DNA from: Geodermatophilaceae bacterium NBWT11
GTDB lineage: Bacteria > Actinomycetota > Actinomycetes > Mycobacteriales > Geodermatophilaceae
Assembly: GCA_014218215.1 (NCBI GenBank)
Contig: CP043652.1
Span: forward strand, 1,550,001-1,614,000
Direction: 5' to 3'
Length of the DNA: 64,000 bases
Shown here: positions 54,314 to 63,644 of the stretch, piece after piece
Position numbering within the stretch: the first letter of the stretch is position 1
Layout: each line of letters begins with the position of its first letter
The notes under the pieces: model-generated
Database searches by the model: none
Seen by the model: only the letters and a program-made list of their open reading frames with translations
Told to the model about the DNA's origin: nothing
Position numbers and translations under genes: made by a program

Positions 54314-55176
54314 GCCGAGGCCTTCCTCGAGAGCAGCCCGGCAGGCTTGAACAGCATCACCAGGATGAGCATCAGGTAGGGCGCCGCCGCCTGGACCACG
54401 GCGCCGAGCTCGTAGCCGGACACCGTCTGGACGACGCCGACCAGGAGCGCGCCGACGGCGGCCCCCTTGTAGTTGCCGAGCCCGCCCAGGGCGATGACCA
54501 CGAACGCCACGATGGTGAAGTTGGTGGCCGCCTGGGGGGCGATCGGCTGGGTCATCACCAGGAGCATCCCGGCGGCCGCGGCGACGGCCGCACCCACGCT
54601 GAAGCCGACGAGCCGGAGCCTGCGGGGGTTGATCCCGCAGGCCCCGGCCCCGAGCGGGCTCTGCGCCTGCGCCCGGAGGCTGGTGCCCGACCGGGTGCGG
54701 GTGAGCCAGAACGCGATGCCCAGGGTGATGACCGCGGCGAGCACGACGCCGACGATCAGCGCCAGGGAGAACCGGAGGGGACCCACCACGACCGCCGACT
54801 GGAGGAAGTCGATGGTGCGGTAGTCCGAGCCCCAGTACTGCTGGCCGAGGTTGATCAGGATGTAGGACAGGCCGAACGTGGCCATCAGGGTCAGCAGCTC
54901 GTGCTGCTTCGCCGTCCCCTTGATCCGCTCGATGACCGCCCACTGCACGAACGCGCCGAGGGCGGCAGCGGCCACCATCACGACCACCAGCCCGAGGAAC
55001 GGGTTGACCCCGGCGCCGTACAGGCTCCAGACCCCGAGCCCGCCGAGGACGATGAACGCCCCGTGGGCCAGGTTGACGATGCCCATGACACCGAAGACCA
55101 GGTTCAGCCCCTGCGCCATGAGCAGGTAGAAGCCACCCAGCAGGATGCCGTTGAGCACCACCTGTACGTACGTCAC
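54310..55176 (-). CDS. livH: Branched-chain amino acid-type ABC transporter permease (LivH)
   Basis: Inner-membrane permease of 288 residues with about eight helices. Family signature QVVLNGILLGGFYLLMAQGLNLVFGVMGIVNLAHGAFIVLGG at the start (helix with NxVFGVMGxxNxAHG), WxxR-type loop, and the conserved GLGNYKGAAVGALLVGVVQTV near residue 230. Start is GTG at 55176, 32 bases after the binding-protein stop. Forms the transmembrane pore with the LivM half of the next gene. Confidence 0.92.
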   Translation of the reverse strand: MTYVQVVLNGILLGGFYLLMAQGLNLVFGVMGIVNLAHGAFIVLGGLGVWSLYGAGVNPFLGLVVVMVAAAALGAFVQWAVIERIKGTAKQHELLTLMATFGLSYILINLGQQYWGSDYRTIDFLQSAVVVGPLRFSLALIVGVVLAAVITLGIAFWLTRTRSGTSLRAQAQSPLGAGACGINPRRLRLVGFSVGAAVAAAAGMLLVMTQPIAPQAATNFTIVAFVVIALGGLGNYKGAAVGALLVGVVQTVSGYELGAVVQAAAPYLMLILVMLFKPAGLLSRKASA

Positions 55177-55208
55177 GACCCGGTCCTCCTCAGCTCACGC
55201 GGTGCGGG

Positions 55209-56399
55209 TCAGTAGGGCAGCTGTGCGGCGACGGCACCCGCCTCGTCGGAGGGGAAGACCACCGCCTGGGCGCCGTCCTGGTACTGGAAGAGGATCGGGG
55301 AGTAGCCGGTCTGGACGCCGGTCTCGTCGACGGAGTAGGTGCCGATGACCGTGTCGAACGAGCCGTCGTGGAGCGCGGTGTTGACGGCCTCCTTGTCGGT
55401 GCTGCCGGCCTCCTCGATGGCGGCGGCGAGCACCTGGACCGTGGCGTACGCGCCGGCGGCCTGGCTGTTCACCGGGGTGTCGTAGGCCTCGTCGTAGCCC
55501 TGCACGAACTCCTCGCTGCCCTCGAAGCCCAGGCTCTCGGAGAACTCGCTGTAGCCGATGGCACGGGCCGACAGCTCACCGAGGGAGTCGGCGAAGGCCG
55601 GGTCCGAGGCGGTGGGCGAGGCGATGATCGCGGGGCGGAAGCCGCCCTGGTCCATGGCCCGGGTGAGGCCGATGGAGTCCTGGATCGCGGAGCACTCGAC
55701 GACGACCTCGGGGTCGCCCTCGGCGATGCGCAGCGCGGTGGAGGAGAAGTCGCTGGTGGAGGCGGCGTACTCGATGCGGTCGACCAGCGTGCCGCCGGCG
55801 TCCTCGATGCCGTCCTCGACGCCGTCGCAGATCGCGGAGAAGGCGTCCAGGTCGTTGTTGACCAGCGTGATCCGGGTGTAGCCGTTCTCCGCGGCGAAGG
55901 CCGGGACGTCGGCCAGGACGGTGTAGCCCGGGGTGAGACCGGCCATCACGTTCCACTCGGTGCCCTCGAACACCGCCGGGGAGGACGTCTGGCTGTGCGC
56001 CATGGGGGTCTGGTACCGCTCGGCGAGCTGCGCGGCCGGGCCGCCGAGGGCGCTGCCGTAGGGGCTGAGCAGGGCGTCGACCTCGTCGGTGCCGAGGAAC
56101 TCGGTGTAGAGCCGACCGACGACGGCGGCGTCGCTCTGGTCGTCCTGCAGGTCGAGCTCGAGCTGACGGCCGAGCACCCCACCGTCGGCGTTGATCTGGT
56201 CCACGGCCAGCTGGTAGCCGTTGGAGACGTTGGTGCCCGAGGAGGCGTAGGCGCCGGTCAGGGAGACGGTGGCCCCGATGGTGATGGGCTCGTCGGACGA
56301 GCCGCCCCCTGCGGAGCCGTCGTCGGACCCACCGCCGCACCCCGCGAGGACGGTGGCGGAGACCGCGATGCCGACGGCGACCTTCGTGGACCTGCTCAT
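55209..56399 (-). CDS. Branched-chain amino acid-type ABC substrate-binding lipoprotein (LivK-like)
   Basis: Type I periplasmic-binding lipoprotein of 396 residues. Lipobox VLAG-C21, then a Gly/Ser-rich linker. The fold has TIGATVSLTGAYASSGTNVSNGYQLAVDQINADGGVLGRQLELDLQDDQSD-type opening (positions about 42-90), TPMAHSQTSSPAVFEGTEW and a C-terminal IGTYSVDETGVQTGYSPILFQYQDGAQAVV. ATG at 56399 is preferred: AGGAG precedes it at proper distance and the signal peptide starts there. First gene of the importer operon. Ligand unknown: Liv-type binders also take aromatic acids, amides or urea. Confidence 0.92.
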   Translation of the reverse strand: MSRSTKVAVGIAVSATVLAGCGGGSDDGSAGGGSSDEPITIGATVSLTGAYASSGTNVSNGYQLAVDQINADGGVLGRQLELDLQDDQSDAAVVGRLYTEFLGTDEVDALLSPYGSALGGPAAQLAERYQTPMAHSQTSSPAVFEGTEWNVMAGLTPGYTVLADVPAFAAENGYTRITLVNNDLDAFSAICDGVEDGIEDAGGTLVDRIEYAASTSDFSSTALRIAEGDPEVVVECSAIQDSIGLTRAMDQGGFRPAIIASPTASDPAFADSLGELSARAIGYSEFSESLGFEGSEEFVQGYDEAYDTPVNSQAAGAYATVQVLAAAIEEAGSTDKEAVNTALHDGSFDTVIGTYSVDETGVQTGYSPILFQYQDGAQAVVFPSDEAGAVAAQLPY

Positions 56400-56539
56400 G
56401 GACTGCTCCTGGGGTGCTGGCCCGGCGACGGTGCCGGGTCGGGTGGGGGGTGGGGGCGTGCTGGTGGAGGTGGTCCGAGTCTCTGGGGCGGGCCACCGGG
56501 AGGTCAAGGAGTTCTTCGAGTTAAACGTAGTGCACTTCG

Positions 56540-56551
56540 GTTTCCCGAAAC
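56540..56551. promoter_or_regulatory. Small dyad GTTTCCCGAAAC in the livK/SDR gap
   Basis: GTTTC and GAAAC flank CC in a 154-base gap between the binding-protein start (56399) and the SDR stop (56554). It could be a regulatory site of the importer operon; the rest of the gap shows nothing clear. Confidence 0.3.
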
Positions 56552-56553
56552 AG

Positions 56554-57381
56554 TCAGAGACCGGCTGCCGCGACCTCGGCGGCCGAGGGGGAGGCGATCG
56601 AGGCGTCGCCGGCGGTCATCCCGCCGTCGACGGGCAGGACCTGGCCGGTGAGGTAGGCCGCGTCGTCGGACAGCAGGAAGGCGATGACCCGGCCGACGTC
56701 GTCGGGGGTGCCGAAGCGGCCCATCGGGGTGCGGGCGAGGACGGCGTCGCGGAAGCGGGGCACCGAGAAGGTGCGGCGGGTCATCCCGGTCTCGATGTAG
56801 CCGGGGCTGACCGCGTTGACCCGGATGCCCTGCGGGGCCAGCTCGAGGGCAGCGACCCGGGTGAGCATGGCGACCCCGCCCTTGGACGCGGCGTAGGAGG
56901 CCACGTTGAGGGTGGCGAAGTGGGCCATCACCGAGGCCAGGTTGACGATCGAGCCGGTCGCACCGCGGGCGAGCAGTTCCCTCGCCAGCAGCTGGGTCAT
57001 GGTCGTCGTGCCGGTCAGGTTGACCGCGATGACCCGGTCCCACTCGTCGTCGGGCATGTCGGTGAAGGCGACCCGGCTGGCCACGCCGGCGCTGTTCACC
57101 AGGCCGTCGACGAGGACCCCGCGCCCGCGCAGGCCGTCGAAGAGCGCCTGCGCCGCGGCCCGGTCGGTGACGTCGACCTCGACCGCCTCGGCCGAGCCGC
57201 CGGCGGCGGTGGCCGCCTCGGCGACGGCGGTGGCGCCGTCGAGGTCACGGTCGGCGACGACGACGTGCGCCCCCCGGGCGGCGAGCACCACGACGGCACC
57301 GGCACCGATCCCAGACGCTCCCCCGGTCACGAGCACGGTGCGCCCGTCGAGGGACGGCGCGGTCGGGCCGGGCTGGCTCAT
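56554..57381 (-). CDS. Short-chain dehydrogenase/reductase
   Basis: NAD(P)-dependent oxidoreductase of 275 residues. Cofactor motif TGGASGIGAG (about 19-28), acidic residue after the second strand (VADRDLDG, suggesting NAD preference), NSAGV (about 95-99), catalytic serine in LASVMAH (about 147), then Tyr-x-x-x-Lys in SYAASKGG (about 161-168) and the PGYIETGMT tail. The ATG at 57381 has GAGGAG upstream. It has its own promoter and a GTCAAC-N6-GTTGAC operator 86 bases before the start. It may oxidise the hydroxy product released by the BVMO/esterase pair or reduce the carbonyl substrate. Confidence 0.9.
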   Translation of the reverse strand: MSQPGPTAPSLDGRTVLVTGGASGIGAGAVVVLAARGAHVVVADRDLDGATAVAEAATAAGGSAEAVEVDVTDRAAAQALFDGLRGRGVLVDGLVNSAGVASRVAFTDMPDDEWDRVIAVNLTGTTTMTQLLARELLARGATGSIVNLASVMAHFATLNVASYAASKGGVAMLTRVAALELAPQGIRVNAVSPGYIETGMTRRTFSVPRFRDAVLARTPMGRFGTPDDVGRVIAFLLSDDAAYLTGQVLPVDGGMTAGDASIASPSAAEVAAAGL

Positions 57382-57441
57382 CGGGGTCTCCTCGTCGTCC
57401 GCAGGGTGCTCAGGCGTGGCTCAGGTCCTCCACTGCGGAGC

Positions 57442-57471
57442 AAGCTAGGTGACCCGGACCACGCCCGTCAA
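57442..57471 (-). promoter_or_regulatory. Predicted SDR promoter overlapping operator copy 3
   Basis: On the minus strand TTGACG (57471-57466) and TAGCTT (57447-57442) are separated by 18 bases. The -35 lies within the operator 57467-57484. Confidence 0.68.
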
Positions 57472-57484
57472 CCCTCCTGTTGAC
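57467..57484. promoter_or_regulatory. GTCAAC-N6-GTTGAC operator, copy 3 (SDR promoter)
   Basis: GTCAAC CCTCCT GTTGAC, 86 bases upstream of the SDR start. Confidence 0.85.
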
Positions 57485-57527
57485 AGCCGGCGGGATCGTT
57501 CCCGGGCCGTGACCCGAACGTCGGGCA

Positions 57528-57568
57528 CGACGAGGGGCCGGACGACCCGCAGGTCGTCCGGCTCGTCG
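57528..57568 (-). terminator. Hairpin terminator after the acyl-CoA dehydrogenase operon
   Basis: GCCGGACGACC (57537-57547) and GGTCGTCCGGC (57552-57562) pair perfectly around CGCA, extended by CGACGA/TCGTCG outside. It lies 12 bases downstream of the tandem NTF2-like gene stop at 57580 on the minus strand. Confidence 0.8.
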
Positions 57569-57579
57569 GAGCGGGGTCG

Positions 57580-58343
57580 TCAGCGCCGGCTGCGGGACCT
57601 CAGCAGGCCGTGCCGGTCGCTGACCACGACGCCGCCGGAGACGACGCCGTCGGCCACCGTGACCAGCCCGGCCAGGCCGAGACGGACCGGTCCCCCGTCG
57701 GCCGGCAGCTCGTCGGTGCCCAGGAACTCCCCGGTCTGGGTCGCGGCGAACGCGACCGTGGAGCCGGCGGAGAACAGCTCGGCGACCTCCAGCCCCCGGG
57801 GTCGCACCAGCGCAGCCGTCAGCCCGTCGTCCCAGGTCACGCTGTCGAAGCCGGGCTGGGCCGACCCCAGCCAGGCCCGGACGACGTCCTCGGCGGCCGG
57901 GTCGGGCGCCGCCGGCTGCGTCGTCCAGGGCGCCACCATCGGCGGGCCCACGGTGTCGGGCACCCCGTCGGCGAGCTGCCGCCGGCGGGCCGCGTAGTCC
58001 TCCTGGGTCCAGTTCTCGGTGAGCACCTCGCCGTCCCAGGCGAACAGCGCGACACCGGTCCAGGCCGCCCCGCGCAGGTCGTGCCGCACCGAGGCGCCGT
58101 GCTCGGTGAAGTGCAGCGCGAGCCGGTCCTCGGTGAGCACCAGGGAGTGCACCGTCAGCTGCAGGCCGGGGAACTGCTCGAGCTGGCCGACCGTGGCCGG
58201 GGTGTAGGCCCCGAGCCCGTCGAGCTCGACGTCCCCGATGTGCACCTGGTAGCCCGGCGCCATGATCTGCGGCGGCACCGTGGCATCGGCCCGGTCCAGC
58301 CAGTCGATCGTGAACCGCTGGGCCAGTCTCGCGAGGTCGTGCA

Positions 58344-58344
<1 letters not shown>
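57580..58344 (-). CDS. Protein with two NTF2/SnoaL-like domains
   Basis: Protein of 254 residues. The first half (about 1-130; ARLAQRFTIDWLDRADATVPPQIMAPGYQVHIG, then AWDGEVLTENWTQEDY) is a SnoaL/ester-cyclase-like NTF2 fold. The second half (about 145-250) repeats the pattern (EDVVRAWLGSAQPGFDSVTW, LVTVADGVVSGGVVVSDR). Such folds bind hydrophobic molecules and include ketosteroid isomerase and cyclases. The ATG start shares a base with the acyl-CoA synthetase stop (TGATG), so it is translated with it. A role in isomerising or binding an acyl substrate is possible but not shown; no catalytic Asp can be assigned. Confidence 0.78.
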
Positions 58345-59879
<1,535 letters not shown>

Positions 59880-59882
59880 GCC

Positions 59883-61079
59883 TCAGTAGCTCTTGGGCAG
59901 GCCCAGGCTGTGCTGGGCGACGTGGTTGAGGACCATCTCGCGGCTCACCGGGGCCGTCTTGAACATCCGCGCGACGAACCACAGGTCGGCCAGGCCGTAC
60001 TCGTAGCTCAGCCCGTTGCCGCCGTGCACCTGGATGGCCTGGTCGAGGGCCTTCACCGCGGCGTCACCGGCGGCGAACTTGGCGATGTTGGAGGCCTCGG
60101 CGGCGTCCAGCCCGGCGTCGGACATCTCGGCGGCGCGCATGGTCATCAGCCGGGCGAGCTCGACGGCGATGTAGGACTCGGCCAGCGGGTGGGCCACGCC
60201 CTGGTGCGCCCCGATCGGGGTCTTCCAGACGGTGCGCTCGTTGGCGTACTGCGCACCCTTGGCCAGGGCGTACCGGGCGATGCCGTTGGCCATGCAGGCC
60301 GCGGCGACGCGCTCGGGGTTCAGCCCGGCGAAGACCTGCTTGAGCCCCTCGCCCTCGGTGCCGACCAGGCCGGCGCGCTCCACCGGGACGTCGTCGAAGA
60401 ACGTCATGAACTGCTTCTCGGGCAGCTGCAGCGCCGAGTCCAGCTGCTGGAAGGTCAGCCCGGGGGCATCGGTGTCGCAGATGAACAGCGACAGCGTGTG
60501 CCGGCCGTCGGGACCGGGCTCGGCGTCGCGGGCCACCACCAGCAGCGCCTGGCACTCGTCCACGCCCGAGGTCCAGTACTTCTGACCGCGCAGCCGCCAG
60601 CCGCCGTCGCCGTCCTTGTGCGCGGTGGTGGTGATCTTGTGGGTGTTGGAGCCGGCGTCGGGCTCGGTGATGGCGAAGGCCATCCGGAACGTGCCGTCGG
60701 CGATCCCGGGCAGGTACTTCTGCTTCTGCTCGGGCGTGCCGTGCGCGGTGAGCACGGTGCCGGCGATGGCCGGGCTGATCACGACCATGAACATCGGGCA
60801 GCCCTGGCTGGCCATCTCCTCGATGACCACCGCCAGGTCGGCCAGCCCGCCGCCCCCGCCGCCGTACTCCTCGGGCAGGTGGACGCCGAGGAACCCGGCC
60901 TTGCCCATGTCCGACCAGAGCGCGTCGGCCTTCTCGCCCTTGCCGACGACCTCCTGGAAGTAGGACCGGCCGTAGCTGCCGACGAGCTGCCCGACGGCCT
61001 CGCGGAGGTCCCGGCGCTCCTGGGTGGTGTCGCTGATCCGCGAGCCCTTGCCGGGCAGACCGACCGGGGTTCCGTTCAC
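59883..61079 (-). CDS. Acyl-CoA dehydrogenase
   Basis: FAD enzyme of 398 residues that introduces the first double bond in an acyl-CoA. N-terminal helical domain with LGVHLPEEYGGGGGGLADLAVVIEEMA (about 65-90), middle beta domain with AFAITEPDAGSN (about 134-145) and HKITTTAHKDGDGGWRLRGQKYWTSG, and a C-terminal helical domain with AIQVHGGNGLSYEYGLADLWFVAR (about 355-378). The usual EGTSE-type catalytic loop reads FKTAPVSREMV here, as in a branch of FadE proteins. The start is GTG at 61079 with GAGGAG upstream. Promoter -35/-10 and an operator lie just before it. First gene of a three-gene operon with the CoA ligase and the tandem NTF2 protein. Confidence 0.92.
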   Translation of the reverse strand: MNGTPVGLPGKGSRISDTTQERRDLREAVGQLVGSYGRSYFQEVVGKGEKADALWSDMGKAGFLGVHLPEEYGGGGGGLADLAVVIEEMASQGCPMFMVVISPAIAGTVLTAHGTPEQKQKYLPGIADGTFRMAFAITEPDAGSNTHKITTTAHKDGDGGWRLRGQKYWTSGVDECQALLVVARDAEPGPDGRHTLSLFICDTDAPGLTFQQLDSALQLPEKQFMTFFDDVPVERAGLVGTEGEGLKQVFAGLNPERVAAACMANGIARYALAKGAQYANERTVWKTPIGAHQGVAHPLAESYIAVELARLMTMRAAEMSDAGLDAAEASNIAKFAAGDAAVKALDQAIQVHGGNGLSYEYGLADLWFVARMFKTAPVSREMVLNHVAQHSLGLPKSY

Positions 61080-61100
61080 GGGGTGCTCCTCTGTTGGTTC

Positions 61101-61118
61101 GTCAACGCTGCCGTTGAC
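61101..61118. promoter_or_regulatory. GTCAAC-N6-GTTGAC operator, copy 4 (acyl-CoA dehydrogenase promoter)
   Basis: GTCAAC GCTGCC GTTGAC, 22 bases from the start codon, overlapping the -10 element and predicted transcription start. Confidence 0.88.
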
Positions 61119-61145
61119 GGTAGGGAGTGGCCTGGGCCACGTCAA
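61117..61145 (-). promoter_or_regulatory. Predicted promoter of the acyl-CoA dehydrogenase operon
   Basis: Minus-strand TTGACG (61145-61140), 17-base spacer, TACCGT (61122-61117). The -10 touches operator copy 4, so repression would be by steric block. Confidence 0.82.
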
Positions 61146-61274
61146 GCGATGACATCGCGGTCCTCCGGACCGCACCGCACCAGGTGCCGGGTGGCGTGCG
61201 CCGAGCGGGACGGCCACTCCTGGTCGGGAGACCCTGCGGGCCCCCGCGCCTGCGGAGCGGCGGCGCTCCGCGCA

Positions 61275-62120
61275 TCACCAGTCGTAGAAGCCCCGGCCGG
61301 ACTTCACGCCCAGCTCGCCGGCGGCGACCTTGTCCACGAGCAGCTGCGGCGGGGCGAACTGCGGGCCCAGCGCGTTCTCCAGGTTGCGGGCGATGTGCAG
61401 CCGGACGTCGAGGCCCACGATGTCGGTGAGCCGCAGCGGACCGACCGGGTGCCGGTAGGCCAGCTGGATCGCGCGGTCGATGTCGGCGGGCTCGCCGACG
61501 CCCTGCTCGACCATCCGGATGGCCTCCAGCGCGGCGACGACGTCCAGCCGGCTGGTGGCGAAGCCCGGGGCGTCGGCGACGACGGCGGACTCCTTCCCGA
61601 TGCCGGCCACCGCGGCCAGCGCCGTCTCCAGCGTGGCGGGGCTGGTGCGCGCGCCGCGGACCACCTCGACCACCGGGATGGACCAGACCGGGTTGAAGAA
61701 GTGCAGGCCGAGGAAGTCCTCGGGCCGGGCCAGGTCGGCGGCCAGGGTGTCGATGGACAGCGCACTGGTGTTGCTGGCCAGCACCGCGGGCCGGCGGGCC
61801 TCGCAGGCGGCCAGCACCCGGCGCTTGAGGTCCAGGTCCTCCGGCACGGTCTCCACGACCAGGTCCAGGCCCTCGGGCAGCCGGTCGGCCGAGGTCACGT
61901 GCTCGATCGCGGCGTCGAGGCCGGCGGCGGTCTCCTCCGACAGCTTGCCGCGGCGGACCCCGGCGGCCGCGGCATCGGCGATCTCCCGGCGGACCGCGGC
62001 CATCCGGTCGGCGTCGGGCTCGACCACCGTCGTCCGGGCCCCGGTGACGGCGAAGACGTAGGCGATGCCCACCCCCATCGTCCCGGCGCCGACGACGCCC
62101 ACCCCCTGCTGCGCTGCCAC
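61275..62120 (-). CDS. 3-hydroxyacyl-CoA dehydrogenase family protein
   Basis: NAD-dependent dehydrogenase of 281 residues, similar in build to the protein at 41102-41953. Motifs: GVVGAGTMGVGIAYVFAVTGA (about 7-27), VVETVPEDLDLKRRVL, LASNTSALSI (about 112-121), LGLHFFNPVWSIPVVEVV (active-site His about 138) and the helical tail with DAPGFATSRLDVVAALEAIRMVEQGVG and HPVGPLRLTDIVGLD, ending in KSGRGFYDW. GTG at 62120 is preferred over an ATG at 62168: a GAGGAGG site precedes it and the Rossmann motif then starts near residue 6. Divergent from the enoyl-CoA hydratase with operator copy 5 between. Confidence 0.9.
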   Translation of the reverse strand: MAAQQGVGVVGAGTMGVGIAYVFAVTGARTTVVEPDADRMAAVRREIADAAAAGVRRGKLSEETAAGLDAAIEHVTSADRLPEGLDLVVETVPEDLDLKRRVLAACEARRPAVLASNTSALSIDTLAADLARPEDFLGLHFFNPVWSIPVVEVVRGARTSPATLETALAAVAGIGKESAVVADAPGFATSRLDVVAALEAIRMVEQGVGEPADIDRAIQLAYRHPVGPLRLTDIVGLDVRLHIARNLENALGPQFAPPQLLVDKVAAGELGVKSGRGFYDW

Positions 62121-62156
62121 CTGGTCCTCCTCGTCGAGCCCTGGCTGTACCGTCGC

Positions 62157-62174
62157 GTCAACGTACACGTTGAC
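62157..62174. promoter_or_regulatory. GTCAAC-N6-GTTGAC operator, copy 5 (hydratase/dehydrogenase divergent region)
   Basis: GTCAAC GTACAC GTTGAC in the 89-base divergent gap; TACCGT at 62148-62153 is a possible plus-strand -10 just beside it. Confidence 0.87.
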
Positions 62175-62209
62175 GCCGCCCCCGGGCAGCGTCCTCGAGG
62201 AGGTCTGCG

Positions 62210-62974
62210 ATGAGCGAGACGGTCCGCGTCGACCGGCACGGCCCGGTGCTGGTGATCACACTGGACCGGCCTGCCAAGCGCAACGCGGTGGACGGCGCGA
62301 TGGCCCGCTCGCTGGCCGCCGCCGTCGACTCCCTCGACGCCGACCCCACGCTCACCGTCGGCGTGCTCACCGGCGCCGGGGGCACCTTCTGCGCCGGGAT
62401 GGACCTGGGGGCGTTCCTCACCGGCGACCTCCCCGAGCTGCCCGGTCGGGGCTTCGGCGGCATCACCCGCACCCCGCCGGCCACCCCGCTCATCGCCGCC
62501 GTCGAGGGCTACGCGCTGGCCGGGGGCTGCGAGCTGGTGCTGGCCTGCGACCTGGTGGTCGCCGCCGAGGACGCGGTGTTCGGCATCCCCGAGGTCACCC
62601 GCGGGCTGTTCGCCGGCGCCGGGGGCCTGATCCGGCTCCCGAAGCGCATCCCGCCGGCCATCGCGCTGGAGCACGCGCTCACCGGCGACCCGCTGCCGGC
62701 CACCGAGGCCGCCCGCTGGGGGCTGGTCAACCGGCTCACCGCCCCGGGCGGCGCACTCGAGGGCGCGCTGGACCTGGCCGGCCGGATCGCCCGCAACGGA
62801 CCGCTGGCCGTCCGGGTCACCAAGCAGGTCGTGCAGACCTCGCCGGACTGGCCGGTCGAGGAGCTGTGGGACCGCCAGCAGGTGCTGCTGGACCAGGTGC
62901 TGGCCTCCGCCGACGCCCGCGAGGGCGCCCGGGCCTTCGCCGAGAAGCGCCCGCCGGAGTGGACCGGGAACTGA
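62210..62974 (+). CDS. Enoyl-CoA hydratase/isomerase
   Basis: Crotonase-family enzyme of 254 residues for the hydration step of beta-oxidation. Oxyanion-hole motifs GTFCAGMDLGAF (about 62-73) and EGYALAGGCELVLACDLVVAAEDA (about 100-123); catalytic acids are the glutamate of GGCELV (about 108) and that of GIPEVTRG (about 127), both retained. ATG at 62210 is preceded by GAGGAGG. Only four bases separate its stop from the convergent TetR gene. Divergent from the 3-hydroxyacyl-CoA dehydrogenase, which carries out the next reaction. Confidence 0.92.
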   Translation: MSETVRVDRHGPVLVITLDRPAKRNAVDGAMARSLAAAVDSLDADPTLTVGVLTGAGGTFCAGMDLGAFLTGDLPELPGRGFGGITRTPPATPLIAAVEGYALAGGCELVLACDLVVAAEDAVFGIPEVTRGLFAGAGGLIRLPKRIPPAIALEHALTGDPLPATEAARWGLVNRLTAPGGALEGALDLAGRIARNGPLAVRVTKQVVQTSPDWPVEELWDRQQVLLDQVLASADAREGARAFAEKRPPEWTGN

Positions 62975-62978
62975 GCCC

Positions 62979-63635
62979 TCAGCGGGCGCGGAGCCCGTCC
63001 AGCACCACGTCGGCGTAGGCCCGGCCGATGGTCGCGGCGTCCACGTCGGACTTCGTCGGGTTGAACCAGCGGTTGGTCCAGCCGACCATGCCGATCAGCC
63101 CGTAGGCCAGCACCCACGGCTCGGCCACCGGGCGGACGGTGCCCTCGGCGATGCCCGCGGTGATGATGTCGACCACGCACTCCTGGTAGGCCCGGTTGAG
63201 TTCACGCATCTCGTGCGACCACTCGCTGCGCTTCTCCCCGACGTGGCTCAGGTTCTCCTGGATGAACACGTAGAGGAAGGGATAGGACGCCGCGTAGGAG
63301 TCCATCAGCTCGGTGACCAGGCGGGCCAGCTTGTCCGGAGCCTCGCCCGCGCCGTCCCGGATGGCCTGCGCCCGGGCGACGTTGGCCCGCACCGCGTCGC
63401 TGACCACCTCGTCGAACAGCTCTTCCTTGCTGCCCACGTAGTAGTAGAGCGTCGCGCGGTCGGTGTTCATCGCCTCGGCGATCTGGCCGATGCTGGTGCC
63501 CCGGAAGCCGTGCGTCTTGAACAGCCCCGCGGCCGCGGCGATGATCTCGTCGCGCCGCTCCTTGTAGGCGGTCCGCGCCTCACCCTGCGCGGCGGCGCGC
63601 CGCCGGCCGATGGCGCTGGGCTGGTCCTCGGTCAT
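62979..63635 (-). CDS. TetR/AcrR family regulator, candidate master of the catabolic island
   Basis: Repressor of 218 residues. The N-terminal helix-turn-helix runs about 25-75: RRDEIIAAAAGLFKTHGFRGTSIGQIAEAMNTDRATLYYYVGSKEELF. The C-terminal helical domain has SYPFLYVFIQENLSHVGEKRSEWSHEMRELN and WVLAYGLIGMVGWTNRWFNP, resembling the KstR2/FadR-type and PaaR-type lipid or acyl-CoA-responsive regulators. ATG at 63635. It sits at the end of the island, and the five GTCAAC-N6-GTTGAC sites in the window are its most likely operators. No such site lies in front of its own gene, so it is probably not autoregulated. Confidence 0.87.
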   Translation of the reverse strand: MTEDQPSAIGRRRAAAQGEARTAYKERRDEIIAAAAGLFKTHGFRGTSIGQIAEAMNTDRATLYYYVGSKEELFDEVVSDAVRANVARAQAIRDGAGEAPDKLARLVTELMDSYAASYPFLYVFIQENLSHVGEKRSEWSHEMRELNRAYQECVVDIITAGIAEGTVRPVAEPWVLAYGLIGMVGWTNRWFNPTKSDVDAATIGRAYADVVLDGLRAR

Positions 63636-63644
63636 CCCCGGACC

